DNA from: Mycteria americana
Lineage: Eukaryota; Chordata; Aves; Ciconiiformes; Ciconiidae
Assembly: GCF_035582795.1 (NCBI RefSeq)
Contig: NW_027445436.1
Span: 6,136,770 to 6,200,769, forward strand
DNA length: 64,000 bases
Reading direction: 5' to 3'
Positions 42,651 to 55,065 of this stretch are shown one piece after another. The position numbers were made by a program, and so were the translations under genes. Below the pieces are notes generated by a model. The model saw only the letters and a list, made by a program, of their open reading frames with translations. It searched no databases and was not told the origin of the DNA. The first letter of the stretch is position 1; each line of letters opens with the position of its first letter.

Positions 42651-44596
42651 TTATTTCAGAAAGATATCACCGTGTAAATAACCTATACTGCAAAATAAAT
42701 ACTGCATCTCCAAGCCTGATAATTGTCACAAAGCTATCACTGTTGGGTTTTTTTGTTTGGAAGACTTACTTTCTGAGCATTACAGTGAGATCTCACGTGA
42801 AGATGTCAGTATATTTAGTATTACGAAATACATCCAAAAATAAATACTACGTTTTTGTGCTCTTATGTCTGATTTGATTTACTTGCTTACATTGTCCTGG
42901 TTTTTTTGTTGATAGCTTGCAGTGGATTATTGACCAAACAAGTTCTGGTTGTGTGTTCAGTAAGCAGGTTTGCATGTGTTATGCAATCACTTGTCAGTGG
43001 AAATTAATCTTGTTCAACTGTGAACACACAATTGTGTTTTGTTTTGTTTTTTTTTTAAAACAAATTAAACAAAGTACACAGTACTGCTCATGCAAGTCTC
43101 CTGCCTTACACTGATTTTTTTTTTGCCAACTTCAAGGACACAGAGTACTTGATCAACATACAAATGGACAGTAGTTGAGCCATTATAAAGTCTTACAGGG
43201 TTGTGTTATCCCATCAACATTTTGTGAGCCAATTTGAACCAGTAGAGTGAGATTGCAGCAGTTTTATATTGGGAAAATTTGCATAAAGTTAGAATGTATT
43301 TTCTGTTCTCTGCCAATTATGTCTGCAGATGACCACTGCATGTCACTCAGACTTAATTGGTTGTATAAATTAATTTGGCTAACAGGCAATGTGGGCCACT
43401 TTAAAAGTCATCTTGAAAGTGGTCACCTACTATTTATGCTAGCCTTTAAAAGAATATTGGTTTTTATCTAAAAATAATCGTAAAGGGCTCTTTTATAGTA
43501 ATAGTGCTGTTCCTTTAGGGTATATTCTTTATATGAGCTAATTATTATGGTCATTATTGAAATAATAGTAATATCACCAGCAAGAGAGGGAGACCCATCA
43601 GAGCTCTTTTGATAAGTGTTCTTGCACCTATCTTCTTTCCTGTAAGAGAAATGGAAAGGACTATATGTTGACTTTTGCTAATGCTATATCAGTTAGTCTT
43701 GCTTATCTTTACACAGCTGGAGTGCTGAAGACACTTGTGTTTTAATAAATTGTTTGGTAGACCAGTTACTCTTATGTAAACATACTGCTAGCCATGGTCT
43801 TGAATAGCTGTCTTTGATAGCATTGTCTGAAAGGACTATAGCAGGAGAGATGTGGCATAATATATAATTTGATCTCTGTGCTGTAGGAATCCAGAAAGAG
43901 TGAGGGGGGTGTGTGGAAGAGAAAACATAAGAAATCAACTTTGCTGTAGATGGCCAAGTTTGTCAGCTTAAAAATTTGCCTTCTGTTTATAAACAATGCA
44001 TTTGATTGAGAAATTGAGATGCCGCAGCTGTGAAATTCATAATCCATTGTCATTTGTTGCCCTCAGAATACGTTATATGTCTAAATTCATCCCTACACAC
44101 ATGCAGAGAAGGATCCTGTGAGGACAGCAGCATCACAGACACTTTTGCAGCCAGTGTCTGCTTACATCTAGAGGGAGACTCTGAAGCAGTGATGTAGAAG
44201 TACAACTGTTCTGCAGTGGTAGCTTTTGCAAGCTATTACACTATTTAGTGATGACTAAAACTCCTGATTAATAATTTTATGTAGAGGACACCCAGCATTT
44301 TTTCAGCACAAAATCCTATTGGGAGGAAGACCATCAGACCAGACCAAGCACATTATTTGTGCTAGGTTCAGCTCAGAACAGTCATGCTCAACCTTTCATA
44401 AAAAGTTGTAGGCTCCTTTAAGCAAAGAGGGAGAAAGAAGGTTAATATTCTTTAGTATTTTAATAATAGATTTAAAAAAAATCTTAGGAAACAAGTCTTG
44501 CTAGTGAGGGTGTACTCAAACCCTCCTTTGCTGAGGGAGCAGGTCGATCAAAGCTGTAGAAGGTATCATCTTGAAGAAACTCCAAAAACATACCCT
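42651..44596. other. Host sequence, no gene seen
   Basis: AT-rich unique DNA, with short frames only and no splice-supported exon. Confidence 0.5.
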
Positions 44597-45132
44597 TGTC
44601 AGGACTGGCTGCTCCCTAAGGGACAGAGAACCATGAGCCAAGTATAATAACACAGCCAACAGGGTAGGGGTCTCACCAGCTAGGGCCTAGCTCTGCAGTA
44701 CCCAGGCAAGGTGAGCAGGGTAGACCCCGAGACAGTAGCCAGGTTCAACCAAGGGTCCAGATCTTTAGGCAAGTTTGTGGTGATGAGGCAGGTCCAAAGT
44801 CAAGTCAAGAAATCAATCTACAGGTCAGGAGGAGGTCTGGTGAGGGTAACCAGGGTCAGACAACCCAACGATTGCCAGGCAGGTCCATACTTATAAGACA
44901 GGCCTGAGATTAAACCAGGAAATCAATCTACAGGTCAGGGTCTACAACTAAGCAGAAGTATGGCTATAGCTGAGCTAGAGACCAGTACTGCTACAATATA
45001 GCTTAAATAGACTGAGTGCCCAGGCCTGAGCTTAAATGGGGATCCTAGGTCCATGAGTAGAGGGTGTGGGTGGAGGCCCCAGGTGAGGCTGATCAGGGCC
45101 ATTAAGACTATTAGTGCACTCAGGTCCTGACA
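44597..45132. mobile_element. 536-bp element with 9-bp terminal inverted repeats
   Basis: The left end TGTCAGGAC and the right end GTCCTGACA are exact inverse complements. Inside, a block AGGAAATCAATCTACAGGTCAGG-like (19-20 bp core) occurs twice (about 44,808 and 44,918) with related CAGGTC motifs. There is no coding capacity. The flanks ACCCT and GCCTT agree at three of five. It could be a short non-autonomous DNA transposon or an LTR of an unfamiliar family. Confidence 0.5.
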
Positions 45133-48100
45133 GCCTTTAATAAGGGCTAAATAAGACAACCAAGGCAGTCTTATTTACAAGTTCATATATATTTCATAAT
45201 AAATTTAGGGTATCTAAATACAAGTGCTTAGACATCAATTTATTTACATTTACACTTCTGCACTTTTAATGTCATTAGGGGTCACAATGACCTTACAAAT
45301 ATTTAATAGAAATCCTTTAGCATTACAGTAATTTTATGAACATCAAAATTCTTAGTGCCAAAACCAGCCAGTCTCACAAATGCTTCATACAACCCAACAA
45401 AGTTCACCCAGTTAACAAGGCAAAGGCCTTCAGTATCAAAAGCAAATCATTCTCATTTCTGTTATGCCAATCTAAAAGTTTCCAATCAGCTTGTATGCTT
45501 GGGAGCTTGCTTCCTTTCTATTTATACCACCACAGCTACTGAAAACCTATGCTTGGTCAGCAGAGGTCTCATTAGAAACTTTCCAAATACTGGCTGTTTC
45601 TGATAGCCATGTAATAATAAGCAATGCTAGTGTATCAGTAGCTATTGATTTACATGTCAGATGTTCTGCGAGGCATGAGGCAAAGATCTGCCTTTAACTA
45701 GATAATCTAGATATCAATAACAAACTAATGACCATCCTCCAATAGCTACTATTGCTATCAGAGTATGGTTCATTTAACACCAACAGAAATAAAAGTACAG
45801 AGGTTTCTTCAGGGCTTCTTTTCAGTATGAAAAATAATTTCTGTGGGATGGCAAGAGAAGTATAGAACATATTAGTTGAATGTAACCCCACACACCCCCA
45901 CACATTTTAAAGTTCTTTACAGTGCAGGGTCCTTTTCTCTGTACACACCCTGCTCGCTGCCACCCCTTTCATGTCACTCTTACAAGATATTTTGGATTAT
46001 TATGCAGCACTCTGTTCAGTATTTATGTGAGATGAAACTTGGAGATAATAGTACACTGCAGCACTTAGACATGCATTGACACACACAGTTAAGCTCTTTT
46101 CTTTTATCTTTGCAAGAAACCCTCCTATGTTGTGCAACTATGAGCAGCAAATTGAACAACTTAGGTACATTATGGTTTATTGGTACCATTACTGTCCTGG
46201 GCCTTCTTCCAAACTTTGTTTCGCTGCTCAGATGGACTGAATCTGAGCTGAATACTGCCTGCTCATTCTCTGTTAGTTTTGCATAGTTCAGCCTGCCTTG
46301 TGAAAGGATGGCCCTTGTTTGTCCCCAAATACTCTCTGTGTTATAGCGTTATGGCCTTCTCATGCATTTTGCCTGAACTTGTTTACTTCAGAAGGAAGCT
46401 TGTGAAGCTGAGCTTAAAGTTCTTCACAGTCCAGAAAGGTATCCTGCAGTGCTTTAACCTTCTTGCTGGAAGACATTTGAGACTCTGATTCCCAAGGAAG
46501 TGTCAAGAGTAGCACCTAACCCCAGCAACCAGTCACTTAGTGGAGAGGAAACGTTGTGAAAACTACCAAGAGCAGAGACAGTGCAAATAAGTTCTGGAGC
46601 TGTGAGTAAAAAACTTTCCTCCTGCATATTGAAGCCCCCTCTCCCTCCCTCCCCTGTGCACTGTGATTTTAAAAAATAATAATAATTATACATCCTTTCT
46701 CTCAGCAGAGAAGGCTTTGTGTTGCTTTTGCTGTCTCCTTCAGTAGGATTTTGAAGGGCACAAGCTGTTCACTCACCAAGACCTGAAGTACAACTAAACT
46801 CCTTGGCATGTATGAGGAAGGCTTAATTTTCTTTCCTTGATGAGAAGGTCCTTACAAGAGAGCACAGTGTATTCTGGTAGTGGCGCAGCAGAAAAGTAGG
46901 AAGTGCATCTGTGAGAGGCAAAGATGGTGAGGTGGCTAGGGAAAAAGTTTGTTACTGGTGTAACATCCCATTTGCAGCATCTTAAAGTTGCTTAAATCAC
47001 TGTAAGAAACAGATGGTTGGCAGGCGGGGAAGGAAGGGCTCGTTTTGTTTTTCAGTCCTCATCCATACTACATCCCTTTGATTTGCATACAAAGATGTCT
47101 CTGGGAGGTTGCAGCTGGACCCTTCGGGGAGACTATTTCTGGTATCACAGTTCATGTTAATGCTGTTTAAACTACATTCCCTCACTTCCCCCTCCCACCC
47201 CACCTCTGGTGTGTGGTTGCATTGGGTTAGGGTATTGAGCTTGCTGGAAAATACCCCAAGGAAAAAATAGGGGGCAAGTTTATCCCATAGAAGGGATAAC
47301 ACAATGACACAGGGTCAGGAACCCATCAGCTGAGTGTGTGTGTGTGTGAGGAGTTGAGGGGCTGCTTCATCTAGTACTGCTGCCAAAAAATTGCACACAG
47401 GACCATTAAAACCCTGATGTCGAGCAGGGCCTCTCCCACAATTAACCCCAGGGGTATTTGCTAAGTTGTGGTGCAAGTTCAGCAGTGGGGTTTTGAGCTG
47501 AGAGCCATGCTGGGCCCACTTTTAACCTCATACAATGCTGATGAGGTCTGCACTTACTCTAAAGTGTTGGCTTAGAGCTATGGGTTGGAGGAACAAGGTG
47601 AATGAGGGCCCTGACTGGCTGTTGGCTGCTTGCTCCCACCCATCCCCACATACTGGACAGAAATCTAGGCACTTCACCTTGGGATGTAGCTTTGCCAACT
47701 CACTTTCAGGCACCTGCCTGCATTTTTAAAAAGCTTAACCCAATGCTGAAGGTGCCTAATCTGGGGCCATAGTCCCCTGGGTTAGGCTTAAAGTAAGGTA
47801 TTCTGATGCTGAGCCTAAATATCTCATGTGCTGAGCCCATGGCAGCCGTCTGTGTCAATGAGGCCAACAGAGCTGCTCAGATGGCAGCTTGCAGGGGCGA
47901 GGGGGAAGTGGAAGTGACCACATAAAAGCCAGATTTCTTTTAATACAGATACTGAGGAAATAAGTGTTGACAGAGCTCTTTATGCTCAGTGACTTTGGCA
48001 TCAAACCTTGTTGAAAATATATGAAATGCTTTGTGTTACTTGATAGTGAGGATGGATTTATCTGGTGTCAGACAAGCTGGAAGAATGACTTACATCTCCT

Positions 48101-48174
48101 CTCCATATACCTTCCTTCTCCCTTAGAAATCAAGGTGTATTCTGTTTAATATGACATTGTATTGGGTATATGCG
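45133..48174. other. Host sequence, no gene seen
   Basis: Unique-looking DNA with a short (TG)n run near 47,334-47,347. I see no exon, RNA gene or repeat end. Confidence 0.5.
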
Positions 48175-49252
48175 TGATGGTGGGTTAATCTTGGTTGGCT
48201 GCCAGGTGTCTACCAAGCTGCTCCCTCACTCTCCCTCCTCAGCAGGACAGAGAGAGAAAATAAGGTGAAAAAGCTTGTGGGTCAAGATAAGGACAGTGAG
48301 ATCACTCACAAATTACCATCATGGGCAAAACAGACTTGACTTGGGGAAGATTTATTTTATTTATTGCCAATTAAAAATAGAATAGGACAGTGAGAAACAA
48401 AAACAAAACACCTTCACCCTACCCCCACTTCTTTCCACGCTCAACTTTACTCCTTCATTCCGAACTCTTCTACCTTCTCGTCCCCGAGCGGCGCAGGGGA
48501 GATGGGGCGTGGGGGTTGCAGTCAGTTCATAACACTTTGTCTCTGCTGCTCCTTCCTCCTCACACTGTTCCCCTGCTCCAGAGTGGGGTCACTCCCATGG
48601 GATGCAGTCCTTCATAAACTGCTCCAACATGCGTCCTTTCCACGGGGTACAGTCCTTCAGGAACAGACTGCTCCAGCGTGGGTCCCACATGGGCTGCAGT
48701 TCCTGCTAGAAAACCTGCTCCTGCGTGGGCTCCTCTCCATGGGCCGCAGTTCCTGCCAGGAGCCTGCTCCTGCGTGGGCTCTCCACAGGCTGCAGCTTCC
48801 TTCAGGGCATATCCACCTGCTCCAGTGTGGGGTCCTCCACGGGCTGCAGGGTGGATATCTGCTCCACCGTTAACCTCCATGGGCTGCAGGGGGACAACCT
48901 GCCTCACCATGGTCTTCTCCAAGGGCTGCAGGGGAATCTCTGCTCCAGCGCCTGGAGCACCTCCTCCCCCTCCTTCTTCCCTGACCTTGGTGTCTGCATA
49001 GTTGCTTCTCTCACATGTTTTTCACTCCTCTCTCTCACAGCTGCTGTACAGCATTTTTTACCTTAAATATGTTATCACAGAGGTGCCACCAGCATCGCTG
49101 ATTGGCTCAGCTTTGGCTATCAGCGGGTCCATCTTGGAGCTGGCTGGAACTGGCTCTTTCTAACATAGGAGCAGCCCCTGGTTTCATCTCTCAGAGGCCA
49201 CCCCTGCAGCCCCACCCCTGCTACCAAAACCTTGTCATGTAAACCCAATACA
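48175..49252 (-). mobile_element. ERVL-type solo LTR, near complete (about 1.08 kb)
   Basis: Left end TGATGGTGGGTTAATCTTGG, right end AAACCCAATACA. It is the fullest copy of the family with CTGCTCCAGCGTGGG modules. Putative duplication ATGCG / ATGCA (four of five, if the LTR ends one base earlier). The ends are the same as the LTR that borders the ERVL body at 56,340. Confidence 0.83.
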
Positions 49253-49361
49253 TGCAATAAATTAATCTGTTTTAGGTTATGTGATAAAACTCATCTGCAC
49301 ACCCACAAAAGAGTTGAGAGACACAGTGGCAGGAGGGGGAGCCCAAAATACTCTGCCCTGC

Positions 49362-49953
49362 TGTCATGGTTTAACTCCTGTAGGCAGCTAAGCACCACAT
49401 AGCTGGTCCCTCACTCCCCCACCCAGTGGGATGGGGGAGAGAATTGGAAGGGTAAAAGTGAGAAAAATCATGGGTTGAGAGAAAGACAGCTTAATAGGGA
49501 AAGCAAAAGCTGCACGTGCAAGCAAAGCAAGGAATTCATTTGCTACTTCCCATCGGCAGGCAGATGTTCAGCCATTTCCAGGAAAATCAGGCTTCATCAT
49601 GTGTAACGGTTACTTGGGAAGACAAACGTCATAACTCCGATTGTCACCCCTTCCTTCTTCTTCCCCAAGTTTTTTATTGCTGAGCGTGATGTCATATGGT
49701 ATGGAGTATCCCTTTGGTCAGTTGGGGTCAGCTGTCCCAGCTGTCCCCCCTCCCAACTTCTTGTGCACTCCCAGCCTACTCACTGGTGGGGTGGTGTGAG
49801 AAGCAGAAAAGGCCTTGACTCCGTGTAAACACTGGTCAGCAATAACTAAAACATCCCTGTGTTATCAACACTGTTTCCAGAACAAATCCAAAACATAGCC
49901 CCATACCAGCTACTATGAAGAAAATTATCTCTATTCCAGCCCAAACCAATACA
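49362..49953 (-). mobile_element. ERVL-type LTR (592 bp)
   Basis: TGTCATGGTTTAACTCC to AAACCAATACA on the plus strand. The flanks CCTGC and CCTGG match at four of five. Same family as 21,503-21,986. Confidence 0.85.
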
Positions 49954-50444
49954 CCTGGCTACTCCCAGGCCCATCACATGGGCCATCAGCCCATCAAAGG
50001 CCCATCTCCACAAGCCCAGAGGAGCACAGTGGCGCACTATGGCAGGCAGGAACCCAAATCAAGGACTTGTGAGGAAGGGAACAACTTGTCCCAGCCCTGC
50101 ACAGGGCTGTCCCAGCAGAGCAATCAGCCCCATTGTCCAGGCATGAAACCCATCACATGAATCATCATGAATCATCGGGAGCAGCTCTCCAGATCACTTT
50201 TTGGACTAAGGGGGTTGCTGTCTAAGGGTGGGACATATTATGGGATGCAGGGGTAAAGCAGTATGGGATTGCACAAGACTTATTATGGGATGTTTAGGGG
50301 AGGTACCAAAGGCAGGACAAGGGAGGGGTTTTGGTGATTTGGGAAAGAACAAGAATAGAAAAATAGAGGGGTAAGGGGATAAAAAGGGCCAGTCTCATGT
50401 AAATAGTTTACTGGTCAGTACGCTTGTCTGGCTACACCCTGTGC
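49954..50444. other. Repeat-derived sequence, possible plus-strand LTR
   Basis: A G-rich ACTAAGGGGG tract near 50,205 is followed by TGCTGTC and about 240 bp with GGGGATAAAAAGGGCC (TATA-like, near 50,377) and an end near ATCAGCACA (50,455). This would fit a polypurine tract plus LTR on the plus strand, but no partner is seen. Confidence 0.35.
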
Positions 50445-50800
50445 CTAATCAGCACAGTCTGTTCTTTGCCAAGCTAATACTGCATTGAATTCACTAGTTT
50501 GATTTGTGTTTCTTCCCTTAGATAGGGTCTCATTATATTTAAGTTCTAATCTTAGATTGTTTGGGGTCTGCTTATAAATTCTCATTAAGTTGGTGGTCCA
50601 ATTAAGTCTAGTCATCATACTGGTGAGAAATCCTTTATGTCCACTAATATATCCTGAATAGTCAGCTCTGTTTTTACCTGCTCTGCTCTGGGTGTTATTC
50701 CAAGCTAAAGTTAACTGGGTTGATTTATCTTTTAGGACTATTACCCAGCACATGCTTGCCCCATATATGGTAACACGTTTCCCTTCAATTTCCCAACATA

Positions 50801-51485
50801 CCGCTACTTCAATTTTGACAGCCTTGTCTACTTGTTCATTGTTTCGATGTTCTTCAGCGGCGCAGCTTTTGGGCATGTGAGCGTCTACATGACATACCTT
50901 TAGAGCAATGTTTTCTACCCAGGCAGCGATGTCCTGCCACCATGCAGCAGCCCAGATGGGTTTGCCTCTGCATTGCCAATTGGTCTTCTTCCATTGCTGT
51001 AGCCACCTCCACAGGGCATTTGCCACCATCCAGGAGTCAGTATTGAGATAGAGTACTGGCCACTTTTCTCGTTCAGCAATCTCTAGGGCTAGTTGGATGG
51101 CTTTCACTTCTGCAAACTGAGTTGACTCACCTTCTCCTTCAGTGGCTTCAACGACTTGTCGTGTGGGACTCCACACAGCAGCTTTCCACTTCCGATGGTT
51201 TCCTACAAAATGACAGGATCCATCAGTAAACAGAGAATAATGCCTCTCATCTTCTGATAACTCATTATATGGTGGTGCCTCTTGGGCACGAGCCACCTCC
51301 TCAGGCAATGCTCTGAAATCACTGCCTTCTGGCCAGTCCACGATCTCTTCCAGGATTCCTGGGTGGTTGGGGTTCCCCAGTCGAGCCCATTGCATTATCA
51401 ACGCTATCCACTTACTCCATGTAGCGCTGGTTGCATGATGTGTAGAGGGGATGTTTCCTTTGAACATCCAGTGTAGCACAGGCAA
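50801..51485 (-). pseudogene. ERVL copy 1 RNase H
   Basis: The 346-codon frame (50,445-51,485) has RNase H motifs FTDGS (Asp88), Glu126 in FAEVKAI, Asp150 in LNTD and Asp201 in HVDAHMPKS, the full catalytic set. Similarity ends near residue 228 (about 50,801). The remaining 118 codons to 50,445 do not look like integrase and are probably fused foreign sequence with several N-glycosylation-like sites. Confidence 0.85.
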
Positions 51486-52007
51486 TCACAGTGCCAAGAG
51501 GAGATATGCTTCTGTACCAACAACTTCTGAAGTGTCTCAAACCCCCTCATATGCTGGTAGTATCTCTTTTTCAGTCGGGGTGTAGTGGGCTAGAAGGATC
51601 AGAAGATCCTTGAAAAACCCAGCTCCAAATCCCTAGAGGTTGACCTCGGGTTTCTCCTGATGTTTTCTGCCAGAGGCTCCAGGTGAGACCATGCTCCCTG
51701 GCTGCAGTGTAGAGTACATTTTTCACAGCTGGTCCTGTCTGGACAGGCCCAAGGGCTACTGCATTAGCTATCTCCTGTTTGATCTTCTCAAAGGCTTGTT
51801 GTTGCCCAAGGCTCCACTCAAAATAGTTCTTCTTTCAGGTTACTCGATAGAGAGGGCTCACAAGCTGACTATAACCTGGAATATGCATTCTCCAGAATCC
51901 CACAAGGCCTAGGAAAGTTTGTGTTTCTTTCTTGTTAGCTGGTGGAGACATAGTTGCTATTTTGTTGATCACAGCCATAGGGACATGACAGCGTCCATCC
52001 TGCCATT

Positions 52008-52721
52008 TTACTGGATCTCCTGTGCAGGTCCCTTGACCTTGCTTCTTTTTATGGCGAAACCAGCTTTCAGAAGAATCTGAATTACTCTTTTTCCCTTCTC
52101 AAACACTTCTTCTGCCTTGTTGCCCCACACGATGATGTCATCAATGTATTGTAGCTGTTCAGGGGCATCACCCTGTTCCAGTGCAGTTTGGATTAGGCCA
52201 TGACAAAGGGTAGGACTGTGCTTCCACCCCTGGAGCAGTCGCTTCCAGGTGTATTGGATACCCCTCCACATGAAAGCAAACTGTGGCCTGCACTCTGCTG
52301 CCAAAGGAATTGAGAAAAATGCATTGGCAATGTAAGTTGTAGCATGCCACTTGGCTGCCTTTGACTCCAGTTTGTATTGGAGCTCTAACATGTCTGGTAC
52401 AGCAGCACTCAGTGGTGGCATGACTTTGTTCAGGCCATGATAGTCTACTGTTAACCTCCACCCTCCGTCAGACTTTTGCACTGGCCATATGGGACTATTG
52501 AAGGATGAGTGAGTCTTGCTGATCACTCCTTGGTTCTCCAATTGATGAATCAGCTCATAGATGGGGGCCAGGGAGTCTGAGTTGGTGCGATATTGCCACT
52601 GGTGCACCATCCCGGTAGCAATCGGCACCTGCTGTTCTTTGATTCGCAGCAACCTCACAATGGAGGGATCTTCTGAGAAGCCAGACAAGGTAGACAGCTG
52701 TTTAATCTTCTCTGTGTTCAT
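52008..52721 (-). pseudogene. ERVL copy 1 reverse transcriptase
   Basis: 237 open codons: NSPIWPVQKSDGGWRLTVDY, then ATTYIANAFFSIPL and the YIDDIIVWG box (residues 192-195). Where the family has an Asp before IANAFF this copy has Tyr (residue 130), so the first catalytic carboxylate is lost. RT resumes in degraded form between 51,486 and 52,007. Confidence 0.88.
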
Positions 52722-52799
52722 GGTGGCTATACCAAAAGCCCATTGGTACCCTTTTGGGTCCTCGAAGTACCCTCACCTGAAGTAGTCTATGCCAAGGAT

Positions 52800-53027
52800 T
52801 CAAGGGGTCTCTGGGCTGGTCACAATGGTGTACTTTTGCCACTTGTCCCCTGTTAAGCTCACCTCAGTCTCCAATACAGACAATTCTTGGCATCCCCCTG
52901 TCACTCCAGAGATCCAGATGGGTTCTGTGCCCCTATACCCTGATGGCACCAGGGTACACTGTGCACCAGTGTCTACCAAAGCCTTATACTTCTCTGGGTC
53001 TGATGTGCCAGGCCATCCAAGCCACAT
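52800..53027 (-). pseudogene. ERVL copy 1 protease
   Basis: Retropepsin core KALVDTGAQCTLVPSG in about 75 codons, followed toward RT by SPETP and an ILG(I)DY-like sequence past the stop. It lies in the expected order upstream of RT. Confidence 0.85.
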
Positions 53028-53331
53028 GGTCCAGTATACCCAGTCATCCCTTTCCTCCTCCTGGCCAAAGGCGGGGACCCTCTCTATTCCTGTTCCTGGT
53101 CAGAGTATTCACTGTCTGACCCTTTCAGTACCAGACCAGAAGTCCCCTCACCAGAATCAAGGGAGTGATCTCAGTCCTTCTTCTATGTCTGAGAGATTGC
53201 TGATTGCCTTGCATCTTGTTGTGGTTTAACCCCAGCAGGCAACTAAGCACCACACAGCCACTCACTCACTCCCCCCACAGTGGGATGAGGGAGAGAATCA
53301 GAAGGGTAAAAATGAGAAAACTCGTGGGTTG

Positions 53332-54666
53332 TGTTGCGTTAAGAGTTACTGTCGCATACAAATAAGAGTCTGAGGGGAACCCTCCCGTTGAGTCACGAGG
53401 TTCAGACAGGACCCCCTTGCTTTCTAAACTCCTTCTCAGAGAGGAGCCTAGGTGCGGCTAGGTCCAGTCTTAGTCTCAGACCTGGTCAACGGTTTATTTT
53501 CTAAGGACTGTATGTGTAGCCACTTATTGGTTCAGGGTTTTCACTAAGGCGACAGCATTAACTTTTACACCCCCCCAGTCTGGTCGTGTTGAAGGAACTA
53601 TCACGGCCAGAGCAGTGAAGAGTGCAGTTTATTAGAGCAACAGACACACAGATTCTTTGGATTACCGGTGATAAATTAACTGTCTGCAAAGCACATACAA
53701 ATGTCAAGAATATGAGTAGGAATAACACGGCCGGACACAAACATGTATATTACACGGCCGGAAGAATATGAGTAACACGGCCGGATATAACACAGCCGGA
53801 GGGATACGGGTAACACGGCCGGATATAGCACGGCCGGAGGAATATAAGTAACACGGCCGGATATAGCACAGCCGGAGGAATATAAGTAACACGGCCGGAG
53901 GACAAACGCGTTAAAAGAAAAAATAATAAAGCGACTCTATAGAGATTTCTAAGTTTCCCAGGGAGGCACTTGGTATAACCAAGTGTTCGACTCTTACCCA
54001 AAGGCATCCCGATGGGGGGGAAGAGAGGCTCAGCCCGTTGACTGATCCCAGACGTCAGAGTGATACACGATGGTGTCTTCCCCAACATTCTCTTTCTCTT
54101 AAACCATTTTATACTATTTTTCACTCTTCGGGTGGAGCTTGAGTGACTCTAGTCATACATACCTTTGTTTAGGATTGGTGTAAAGTTTTCTCGCTTCACT
54201 TTTAAAGGTATAAGCTAGAAAAATTCAGTGCGCAAGCTCAGAGAGGGGTGGTCGCACCTTGGAGGCGGGTAGCTTTTGGGATGGAGGTGTGTTTTGGTAT
54301 TATAATGATGTTATAATGAGCAAAGTTCACCAAAAGGACAGCATTTTGTCAAAAACGTGGCAGGCTGTTGGCCCAGGGTAGTAAATATGCAGCTTATCAG
54401 TTCTTTGACACCTTTACGTTCCCCTATTATTGCAGAGCCTGGCCGCGGCATCTCCACACCGCTCCACCCTCTGGGTAGCGCCTCTTAGAGTCAGCACACC
54501 AAGTTCCCCTGGCGTTACCAACATCTAAGGTTGCAGGCCTAGGGAACTCCCATGCCATGGATTCCTTACATGTCAGCTGCATTCCACCTGGGAGGCTTCT
54601 TCAATGCTGTGCCTTAAGTGTGAATATAAGTTTTAATTTTTAAGCCACCTCGGCCATTATCCCACA
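53332..54666 (-). mobile_element. 1,335-bp LTR-like insertion with internal minisatellite
   Basis: TGTTGCGTTAAG to CCACA ends, with flanks GGTTG and GATTG (four of five) and exact continuation of the host LTR. A minus-strand AATAAA (TTTATTAG near 53,628) supports minus orientation. The TGTTGC terminus resembles the class I LTRs at 4,620 and 26,630. It is long for an LTR, partly because of tandem repeats at 53,728-53,905. Confidence 0.75.
53728..53905. repeat. CGGCCGGA minisatellite
   Basis: About nine to ten degenerate units of AACACGGCCGGA(GGAATATAAGT), alternating a long and a short spacer. The palindromic CGGCCG core is repeated about every 12-25 bases. Confidence 0.88.
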
Positions 54667-55065
54667 GATTGAGATAAAGACAGTTTAATAGGGAAAGCAA
54701 AAGCCCCGTGTGCACGCAAAGCAAAGCAAAACAAAACAAGGAATTAATTCACTACTTCCCATCGGCAGGCAGGTGTTCAGCCATCTCCAGGAAAGCAGGG
54801 CTCCATCACACATAATGGTTACTTGGGAAGACAAATGCCATCACTCCAAATGTCCCCCCTTCCCTCTTCTTCCCCTAGCTTTATATGCTGAGCATGACAT
54901 CATATGGTATGGAATAGCCCTTTGGTCAGTTGGGGTCAGCTGTCCCAGCTGTTTCCCATCCCAACTTCTTCTGCACCTGGCAGAGCATGGGAAGCTGAAA
55001 AGTCCTTGATTTAGTATAAGCACTACTTAGCAACAACTAAAACATCCCTGTATTATTTACACTTT

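Larger units (their letters stand above)
53220..55065 (-). mobile_element. ERVL-type LTR split by a second LTR
   Basis: The left part 53,220-53,331 (TGTGGTTTAACCCC...) and the right part 54,667-about 55,065 are one LTR of the 49,362 family, separated by a 1,335-bp insertion. The right end is truncated against ERVL gag near 55,065. It lies between the gag and protease of copy 1, where capsid and nucleocapsid coding is now missing. Confidence 0.82.

Noticed and set aside
53750-54124. Repetitive minus-strand frame with IRPCY-like repeats
   Set aside because: Translation of the CGGCCG minisatellite inside an LTR.
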